From Candidatus Peregrinibacteria bacterium (GTDB lineage: Bacteria; Patescibacteriota; Gracilibacteria; UBA1369), in assembly GCA_014729615.1 (NCBI GenBank), contig WJJQ01000049.1, forward strand, positions 1 to 9,991: a DNA stretch of 9,991 nt, given 5' to 3'. The notes beneath the pieces are model-generated. The model made no database searches, was not told the origin of the DNA, and was given only the letters and a program-made list of their open reading frames with translations. This document shows, in pieces, positions 5,458-9,991 of this stretch. Within the stretch, counting starts at the first letter, position 1. Every line of letters begins with the position of its first letter. Position numbers and translations under genes: made by a program.

Positions 5458-7800
5458 TTAGGCTGCTTTTAAATTCATTTCCAGATCATTTTCCGCCGCA
5501 ATTTTTTTTGCAATTTCGTAGTCTTGTTCATTGTTGTTTGTGGCCGCGGAAGCAATTTCGCTTATAAGTTCGTTTTTGCGTTTTTCAAGTTCAATGGATG
5601 CTCTTTTGACGCTGATAGCGTTATTGTTTTTATCATAATATTGAAAGCTTTTTGAAGGACGATGACTTTCCGAACTTACAAGTCGATCTACAACAGCATC
5701 TTGAATATTATTTTCTTTTTCTTCAATGTCGCGAACACCTTTAAAATTTATCCATGTGATTTTTTCGGCTTTTCCTTCTTCCAGAACATAATTTCCACCG
5801 GTGAATTTGTTGAGATCATCGGCAATTGTTTTTTCGCGGTCGGACAAATCAGCTTTTTTGTTTTTTGCTGTGGATGTGCCGTGGACTGCTTCGCTTTGTT
5901 TCATGTCTTCCGCAATTAATTCAGACATAGTGTATCGTTTTCTTTTACGTTTAATTTTGCTGTTATTGTTAATAACTTTGTTTACATTTACTTTAATTTT
6001 ATCTTTATTGCCGATTTGATTTTCTGGCTTGTTATTTTCATTGTTTTTTGCGCTGTTTTGCCGGAATTCGCTTTGTAATTGTTTCAGATTTCTATTGGCG
6101 AATTTGTCATTGGGATTTTTTTCCAAAATTTGTTCATAGTATTTTATTGCGTTTTCTATTTCATTGTTTCTTTCAGCTTTGGTGGCAAGTTCGGTTAGTT
6201 TGCTGATTGATTGTTCTTTATTGTTTATTTTTTCATTAACAATATTTTGCTTATTTTCTTGTTTTTGTTCATTGGATTCTAATATGGTTTTCTTTTCCGC
6301 GCTTGATTTTTTATATTCGTTTGAATTTTGTATTTCAGCTAATAATTTAAGTCTCTTGTTGTGACTGAGTTCGTAAAAAACTTCATTTTTATCTTTTATT
6401 TCTTTCGGTAATTTTTCAAATTTATTTTGTAAATCTTCCCGCGATTGAATCAATAAAGAAAAGTTTCCCACAACATTTCTTTTTTCCTCGATATTTTGTT
6501 TTTCCCACCATTTTAGGCAACGGTCATAAGTTGTTTTGCTAATTGTTTTATTTTGAAGAGCTTTTTGAAGTCCGTTTTTATAGTCTTTTTGTAATTGCTT
6601 TTGCTCTGTTTGGTCGGTAAGATTTTTGTCAATTTCGGCCTTAAGCATGGGAAAAAGTCGATGTGCTTTTGTTTCATATGTCTCCTTATAAAAAGCGATG
6701 CGTAAATTTTCAATCTTTTCTTTACTGACAAATTTTGATAATCTGCTCAGCATTTTTTCATATGGATCAGACACAGTCGTTTTTTGATAAGTAAATTGCG
6801 ATGGAAGCATTTTTAAGGCTGAGCCAAGGCTGGTCAATGAGTTAGTCGGCGCTCCGGGGACAGAAGTATCTTGTTTTTCCAGATTGACCAAATATGCAAT
6901 TGCCTGGTCTTTTTCTTCATCTGAAACGTGAATTGACAATGGATGATTTCTTTGTAAATCTCGGTATTCCTTCATCATCATTGACTGAATACCGTTTAAA
7001 GATTCTTTTCTTTGCTCAAAACCGCTTTCTAAAAACTTTGGATATTTTTTTTGCCATTTTGCGGGCAGCTTTTTATATGTGTTTAAAACGGATTTTCTAT
7101 GCTCAATCTCTGTACCAATTTCCTTTAGTAATAATCTTTGCGTGTTGGCGTCCGCATCATCTATTTCTTCCAGCAGATCATGTTGTTCCGTTTCAGAGAA
7201 GCAATTCTTGTTTCGGTTAAATATTTCTTCGCATTCTTTAATTTTATTTTGGCTTTCTTCAGCTTCCTGAATTAGGGATTTAATTTCACTTCTGCGTAAA
7301 GTACGAATATATTCTTTTTTTGACGGTAATAATTCCTTTGCTTTGTTGTAAAGACTTATTCGTTCGTTAATATCGCCGGCAAGTTTTTTCAGCCATTCTC
7401 TTTTTTGTTCAAGCGGCAGTTCTTTAAATTCATCAATGTATTGTTGGGCGGCATCAAGGTTTCTTTTTGAATCTACTCCAAAAACGTCACGGTGTTGGTT
7501 GATTGTTTGTGTGTATGTATCAATTATTTTTTTTACTTCCTGACGTTTCGATTCAATTTCGCGCTTAAGGTTTTGCACTGCGGTAATATCGGTATCATCT
7601 ATTTCATGCTTCAAATGATTTATGAATTCACTTTTTTCCGAAGTTGTGAATTCCGCGGCTTGGTGTACAAGTTCCCAAACTTTTTTTTTCTCGTCGGCAA
7701 TTTTTATGATTTCAGCTGAAGTAAAATTTCCTTCAGACTTAAGTAATTTGCTCAATTGTTTTTCTGAGCCATGTTCAAATGATTCCATTTTTTTACTCAC
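5458..7800 (-). CDS. Large helical repeat protein with a TPR-like motif, unknown function
   Basis: The protein has 780 residues, is very rich in Lys, Glu, Asn and Gln, and shows no signal peptide or membrane helix, so it is probably cytoplasmic. I do not recognise the family. Residues 1-500 are helical with degenerate repeats: a [FY]-x-x-L-P ... R motif at 125-152, 242-270 and 461-490, and an E-I-D-D-x-D block at 66-98 and again at 212-244. A TPR-like helix pair sits at about 534-576 (ENAIKYYEQILEKNPND). A linker rich in Asn and Lys with the basic patch KIKRKRKRY (615-623) leads to a C-terminal domain at about 625-780. The GTG start at 7800 overlaps the upstream stop as GTGA, arguing for coupled translation; an ATG at 7788 is an alternative, with GTGAG upstream as a weak ribosome site. 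The repeats and TPR suggest a scaffold for protein-protein contacts. Confidence 0.85.
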   Translation of the reverse strand: MSKKMESFEHGSEKQLSKLLKSEGNFTSAEIIKIADEKKKVWELVHQAAEFTTSEKSEFINHLKHEIDDTDITAVQNLKREIESKRQEVKKIIDTYTQTINQHRDVFGVDSKRNLDAAQQYIDEFKELPLEQKREWLKKLAGDINERISLYNKAKELLPSKKEYIRTLRRSEIKSLIQEAEESQNKIKECEEIFNRNKNCFSETEQHDLLEEIDDADANTQRLLLKEIGTEIEHRKSVLNTYKKLPAKWQKKYPKFLESGFEQRKESLNGIQSMMMKEYRDLQRNHPLSIHVSDEEKDQAIAYLVNLEKQDTSVPGAPTNSLTSLGSALKMLPSQFTYQKTTVSDPYEKMLSRLSKFVSKEKIENLRIAFYKETYETKAHRLFPMLKAEIDKNLTDQTEQKQLQKDYKNGLQKALQNKTISKTTYDRCLKWWEKQNIEEKRNVVGNFSLLIQSREDLQNKFEKLPKEIKDKNEVFYELSHNKRLKLLAEIQNSNEYKKSSAEKKTILESNEQKQENKQNIVNEKINNKEQSISKLTELATKAERNNEIENAIKYYEQILEKNPNDKFANRNLKQLQSEFRQNSAKNNENNKPENQIGNKDKIKVNVNKVINNNSKIKRKRKRYTMSELIAEDMKQSEAVHGTSTAKNKKADLSDREKTIADDLNKFTGGNYVLEEGKAEKITWINFKGVRDIEEKENNIQDAVVDRLVSSESHRPSKSFQYYDKNNNAISVKRASIELEKRKNELISEIASAATNNNEQDYEIAKKIAAENDLEMNLKAA
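6331..6420 (-). repeat. LP-x17-R helical motif, copy 3
   Basis: Residues 461-490 of the 780-residue protein. It begins FEKLP, and R483 lies exactly 18 residues after P465, as in copies 1 and 2. It is preceded by SREDLQNK, which aligns without gaps to HRKSVLNT before copy 2. Confidence 0.6.
6991..7077 (-). repeat. LP-x17-R helical motif, copy 2
   Basis: Residues 242-270 of the 780-residue protein. It begins YKKLP, and R264 lies 18 residues after P246. It follows directly on the second E-I-D-D-x-D block. Confidence 0.6.
7345..7428 (-). repeat. LP-x17-R helical motif, copy 1
   Basis: Residues 125-152 of the 780-residue protein. It begins FKELP, and R147 lies 18 residues after P129. A further degenerate unit (KELLPSKKEY) follows immediately at 155-164. 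Confidence 0.55.
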
Positions 7801-8366
7801 GATGCGATTGTTATTATGGGTGGTGGAATGATTTCTTCAAAACTGCGTTTGTTTTCGATGAAAGATATTTGTTGATTTGCATATAATAATCCGCTTTCGT
7901 TTTGATTGTTAGTTTTATCTTCAATTAAATTATAAACATTCTTGGCATTTAATTGATTAACGGTTTTTTTGGTTCTGGGATCGAGCAAGTCATACATTAA
8001 ATTGTTTTGCGCCGCATTAATGAATGTATTGTTAACCCTGACTTTAATATCAAAGCTGGATGTGAAGCTTAAGAATTCAAGAATGTCGGGGTGATTCACG
8101 TTTAAAATGGCGTGGTTCGAATCTTTTTCAAGGTTGCTGTGAATTAATGATAATGCTTTATCATAAATTTTCAGGAAAGAAATGACTCCCTCGGATTTTT
8201 TTTCGGATGAGCTGATTATATCTCCTTTTGCTCTTATTTTTGAAAAATCTATTTTAATTTGAAAGCCTTTTTTATGCATTAACGTTGCTTTTTTGAGGTT
8301 TTCGAAAATACTTTCAAGATTGTCTTCAATGCTAATTTCAATAGTTTTACTAGGGGTAGTTGTCAT
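7797..8366 (-). CDS. Hypothetical protein, possibly a divergent STAS-like domain
   Basis: The protein has 189 residues, with no signal peptide, no membrane helix and no cysteine. I cannot assign a family with certainty. Residues about 20-120 follow the layout of a STAS (anti-anti-sigma-like) domain: a helix, a strand FQIKIDFSKI (35-44), a loop with several serines (S52-S54, S58), then EGVISFLKIYDKAL (59-72) where STAS proteins have the DSSG...LL helix, a strand HAILNV (85-90), and HPDILEFLSFTSSFDI (92-107), resembling the STAS ending S-P-x-V-x-x-x-L-x-x-T-G-L. The exact DS[SA]G phosphorylation motif is absent, so this remains a guess. Residues 121-189 are a polar tail ending in a PPP segment. 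The stop overlaps the next gene's start by four bases (GTGA). It is the first gene of the unit; a TATAGT lies 14 bases upstream of its ATG. Confidence 0.8.
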   Translation of the reverse strand: MTTTPSKTIEISIEDNLESIFENLKKATLMHKKGFQIKIDFSKIRAKGDIISSSEKKSEGVISFLKIYDKALSLIHSNLEKDSNHAILNVNHPDILEFLSFTSSFDIKVRVNNTFINAAQNNLMYDLLDPRTKKTVNQLNAKNVYNLIEDKTNNQNESGLLYANQQISFIENKRSFEEIIPPPIITIAS

Positions 8367-8380
8367 GTTGCTTTTAACAT

Positions 8381-8386
8381 ACTATA
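8381..8386 (-). promoter_or_regulatory. Candidate -10 box of the three-gene unit
   Basis: TATAGT on the minus strand (5 of 6 consensus) lies 14 bases before the ATG at 8366, so the leader would be only about 7 bases. I find no convincing -35 hexamer at a 16-18 base spacing. The surrounding gap (8367-8472) otherwise holds only A/T-rich short inverted repeats such as AAAAAT-CGAT-ATTTTT at 8416-8431 and AATAATTATT near 8440. Confidence 0.3.
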
Positions 8387-8472
8387 AGTTGTGTTCGTCG
8401 GTAGCTTAGTTTAACAAAAATCGATATTTTTAGAAAGAATAATTATTGAAATTAGAGTTGCTTTAAAATGAT

Positions 8473-9420
8473 TTAGTTTTTTGTTATGGACCAATAGGTG
8501 TCACGCTTTATTTTTCCTTTAATACTAAACCCGGATGCCTTTTTGTGGCCGCCTCCGCCCAGGTATTTTGCAAGATCAGCAACATCTACGTTTTCTTCTT
8601 TACTTCTGAATGATCCTTTAATGTTTCCATCGTCATCGTTACAGAAAAGTGCCGCGTATTTAGAGTCTTTTGTCGAGCTTATGTAGTCAATTATGCCTTT
8701 GGTGTCATTTTGAGTAGCGTTGCAAGTTTGAAAATCGTCTTTGGTTAGGCCTGAAACAGCACCGCCTGTTTTGGTTAAAGTTATGTTTGATAAGGCTTTA
8801 CCCCAAAGTTTCAATTGATTAACGGAATGAGTTTTATTCATCATCTCAACAATTTGTTTTCTGTTGGCTCCCTTTGACTGAAGATCGGCCGCAATCATTA
8901 AAACGGTTGCATTTGTATTGGAATGCATAAAGTTACCTGTATCGTAATAAAGTCCCGTTAAAAGTAATGTTGCTGTTTCCGGATTGATTTTAATCCGCAT
9001 TTTTTTAAATAAAAAATAGATAATATAAGTAGTGGAAGCGGCATCTGGGTTTACTATGTTAATTTTGCCAAACATTTCGTTGGATGCATGATGATCAATA
9101 ACGATAATGTTTTTCTTTGTGTTTTTTAAAAGGAAATGAGTTTGGTCTCTCGAGCTTGTATCGACACAAACCAGTAAATCCATATTTTTGTCGATACTGG
9201 ATTTAAAATCGTATTTTTTAGTAATAAAAAGCAATTTTTCCGGAATCGGATCTATGCAAACAGAACTGACCTTCTTTTTGTCAGCTTCTAAGAATTTTCG
9301 TAAAGCTATATTGCTTGAAAGTGTATCAGGGTCGGGATTTTTGTGAGAAATAATGCCCACATGCTTGGCTTTTTTGAAAGCGTTTGTTAATTCTTTTATG
9401 ACTGAATCTGAAATGATCAT
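8473..9420 (-). CDS. DHH/DHHA1 phosphoesterase, NrnA-like (nanoRNase/pAp phosphatase or cyclic dinucleotide-related)
   Basis: The protein has 315 residues, the usual length for NrnA-type proteins. All DHH-family metal motifs are present: SHKNPDPD at 25-32 (H26, D30, D32), VCVDTSS at 84-90 (D87), the signature IDHH at 108-111, and GLYYDTGNF at 156-164 (D160). The C-terminal DHHA1 domain has FRS (271-273) and the substrate-binding GGGGHKKASGF at 288-298. Such stand-alone enzymes use manganese to hydrolyse two- to five-base RNA fragments, 3'-phosphoadenosine 5'-phosphate or linear dinucleotides such as pGpG and pApA; the sequence alone does not choose between these. RecJ is excluded because the long exonuclease core insertions are missing. 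The gene lies 56 bases after the ferredoxin gene, with a hairpin and a TATAAT immediately before its ATG, so it may be transcribed on its own. No Shine-Dalgarno sequence is present. Confidence 0.92.
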   Translation of the reverse strand: MIISDSVIKELTNAFKKAKHVGIISHKNPDPDTLSSNIALRKFLEADKKKVSSVCIDPIPEKLLFITKKYDFKSSIDKNMDLLVCVDTSSRDQTHFLLKNTKKNIIVIDHHASNEMFGKINIVNPDAASTTYIIYFLFKKMRIKINPETATLLLTGLYYDTGNFMHSNTNATVLMIAADLQSKGANRKQIVEMMNKTHSVNQLKLWGKALSNITLTKTGGAVSGLTKDDFQTCNATQNDTKGIIDYISSTKDSKYAALFCNDDDGNIKGSFRSKEENVDVADLAKYLGGGGHKKASGFSIKGKIKRDTYWSITKN

Positions 9421-9427
9421 AAAAAGC

Positions 9428-9452
9428 GATTATATTAGAAAGCAATATAATC
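9428..9452 (-). promoter_or_regulatory. Inverted repeat overlapping a -10 box just before the DHH gene
   Basis: On the minus strand GATTATATT and AATATAATC form a perfect 9-base inverted repeat around the loop GCTTTCT, followed by GCTTTTT and the ATG. The downstream arm contains TATAAT (9434-9429), 8 bases before the start codon. It could be a weak A/T-rich terminator for the ferredoxin transcript, an operator, or a promoter for a leaderless DHH mRNA. No good -35 box is seen. Confidence 0.4.
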
Positions 9453-9476
9453 TTATTTAGTTAGCGCGCGCAAATA

Positions 9477-9725
9477 TTACGCAGCCTTTTCGGTTGACGA
9501 ACCATTGTTATTTGCGGGATAAATTTGTTTTCCGCTTTTTTCGTCGTAAAGGAAAATTGCTCTGACGGGGCATGCTTCAGCCGCAAGTTTTATTGTCTCA
9601 TCGTCAGCGCCATTGGCGTCGATTACAACTGCTTTGCCTTCGTCATCAAGCTGGAACACGTTTCCCGCTACGGCTACGCAAGGTGCCGCGCCAATACAAA
9701 GGTCTCTATCAACAACAATTTTCAT
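9477..9725 (-). CDS. Small single-cluster ferredoxin, [3Fe-4S]-type
   Basis: The protein has 82 residues. It begins MKIVVDRDLCIGAAPC, with C10 and C16 as cluster ligands; the third ligand is C52 in the typical ACPVRAIFLYD segment. The site where a four-cysteine ferredoxin would carry its second ligand (C-x-x-[C/D]-x-x-C) is Ala13. Only three cysteines exist, so a [3Fe-4S] cluster is expected, or a [4Fe-4S] cluster with a non-protein ligand. It acts as a soluble electron carrier in the cytoplasm; its partner is not encoded in the window. The core is acidic, as usual for ferredoxins, and ends with a Ser/Asn-rich tail (70-82). The ATG lies 12 bases after the preceding stop codon, implying co-transcription. 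No Shine-Dalgarno sequence is seen; TATTAT abuts the ATG. Confidence 0.92.
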   Translation of the reverse strand: MKIVVDRDLCIGAAPCVAVAGNVFQLDDEGKAVVIDANGADDETIKLAAEACPVRAIFLYDEKSGKQIYPANNNGSSTEKAA

Positions 9726-9737
9726 ATAATAATTGGG

Positions 9738-9991
9738 TTAGTCTCTATGCCAAGTTACATCAACGGGCATGTCGTCTTTTGAAAAGGTTATGTTCAAGTC
9801 ACCACCTTTGAAAGCATCATTAATTTTTTTGCCTATTTCCATGGCTAATTTGTTTTGTGTTGTGAATATTACCAATTCGCCCGGATTTGTTTCATCAATT
9901 CTTTCAATTCTGTTCAGGACGTCGCGTTCTTCCGCTTGTTTGGCGGTATTGTGTATTGTATTTAATATTTCTTCTTTGTGTTCCGTAAAGA
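9738..9991 (-). CDS. C-terminal part of an NMD3-like or unknown protein (5' end beyond window)
   Basis: The minus-strand frame is open from the window edge to a TAA at 9740-9738, giving 84 codons including the stop. The visible part reads EHKEEILNTIHNTAKQ, then DVLNRIERIDETNPGELVIF, a segment LAMEIGKKINDAFKGG, and the end SKDDMPVDVTWHRD. The alternation of helices and strands, with P-G-E-L-V-I-F-T-T, N-K-L-A and a G-K-K-I helix, resembles the region after the zinc ribbon in NMD3-like proteins (E-I-L, then a strand, then K-L-A helix, then a strand pair). That would place the missing zinc-binding cysteines upstream of the window. The match is from memory and weak. No membrane segment or cysteine is visible. 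It is the first visible gene of the ferredoxin transcript. Confidence 0.75.
   Translation of the reverse strand, partial: FTEHKEEILNTIHNTAKQAEERDVLNRIERIDETNPGELVIFTTQNKLAMEIGKKINDAFKGGDLNITFSKDDMPVDVTWHRD

Noticed and set aside
6513..6731. A 72-codon minus-strand frame within the 780-residue gene.
   Set aside because: It is a shifted frame of the long coding region, with a composition (Lys-rich) that follows from it; no ribosome site or domain.
8398..8415. GTCGGTAGCTTAGTTTAAC resembles the D-arm of a tRNA.
   Set aside because: No matching acceptor stem, anticodon stem or T-arm (GTTCGAATC-like) follows within 80 bases on either strand.
9525..9811. Two plus-strand open frames across the ferredoxin gene.
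   Set aside because: They are antisense to the clear ferredoxin and its neighbour, and their products show no recognisable motif.
1..9991. Use of UGA as glycine (code 25), expected if this were a Gracilibacteria or Absconditabacteria genome.
   Set aside because: All genes are complete under the standard bacterial code, and a TGA serves as a real stop at 7797-7799 in a start/stop overlap.

Overview
The window looks like a low-GC chromosome fragment of a Patescibacteria (CPR) bacterium, with Peregrinibacteria-like lineages as my best guess. The reasons are small compact genes, a TrmB-type regulator, a ComEC lacking the usual C-terminal domain, SLH-domain surface proteins, a three-cysteine ferredoxin and many family-less proteins. 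This is inference; no rRNA or marker gene is present. Nine of the ten genes have their stop codon in the window: eight would be usual for TAA (7 TAA, 1 TAG, 1 TGA), plus a TAA ending the fragment at the right edge; no gene needs UGA to be read through. That argues against the UGA=Gly code of Gracilibacteria and Absconditabacteria.

Layout. 1-1245 (minus): a two-gene cell-surface unit, an N-anchored protein with two Ig-like domains followed one base later by an SLH-domain protein cut by the window edge. 1246-1359: divergent promoters. 1360-2433 (plus): an acidic lipoprotein ending in a strong hairpin terminator. 2478-3308 (minus): a TrmB-like regulator, divergent from comEC at 3426-4904 (plus); the shared 117-base gap holds a palindrome that could be the regulator's operator. 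4849-8366 (minus): a three-gene unit encoding a 189-residue possibly STAS-like protein, a 780-residue helical repeat protein and a membrane-anchored methyltransferase of FAM173 type. The last gene overlaps the 3' end of comEC tail to tail. 8473-9991 (minus): a DHH phosphoesterase, a small ferredoxin and the C-terminal part of a protein resembling NMD3.

Functional reading. The left third concerns the cell envelope. ComEC would take up DNA, and the DHH enzyme could degrade short oligonucleotides, which fits a nucleotide-scavenging cell, although the two are not co-transcribed. The three-gene unit at 4849-8366 is the most novel part: a possible STAS-like protein, a large soluble helical scaffold and a membrane methyltransferase translated in tight succession, with no known system that I can match.

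Expression signals. None of the ten start codons in the window has a clear Shine-Dalgarno sequence, and some have a -10-like hexamer only 6-14 bases upstream, suggesting leaderless or nearly leaderless mRNAs. The largest gene-free gaps are 114, 117 and 106 bases, so no gap exceeds 300 bases. I saw no tRNA, rRNA, CRISPR array, insertion sequence or attachment site.
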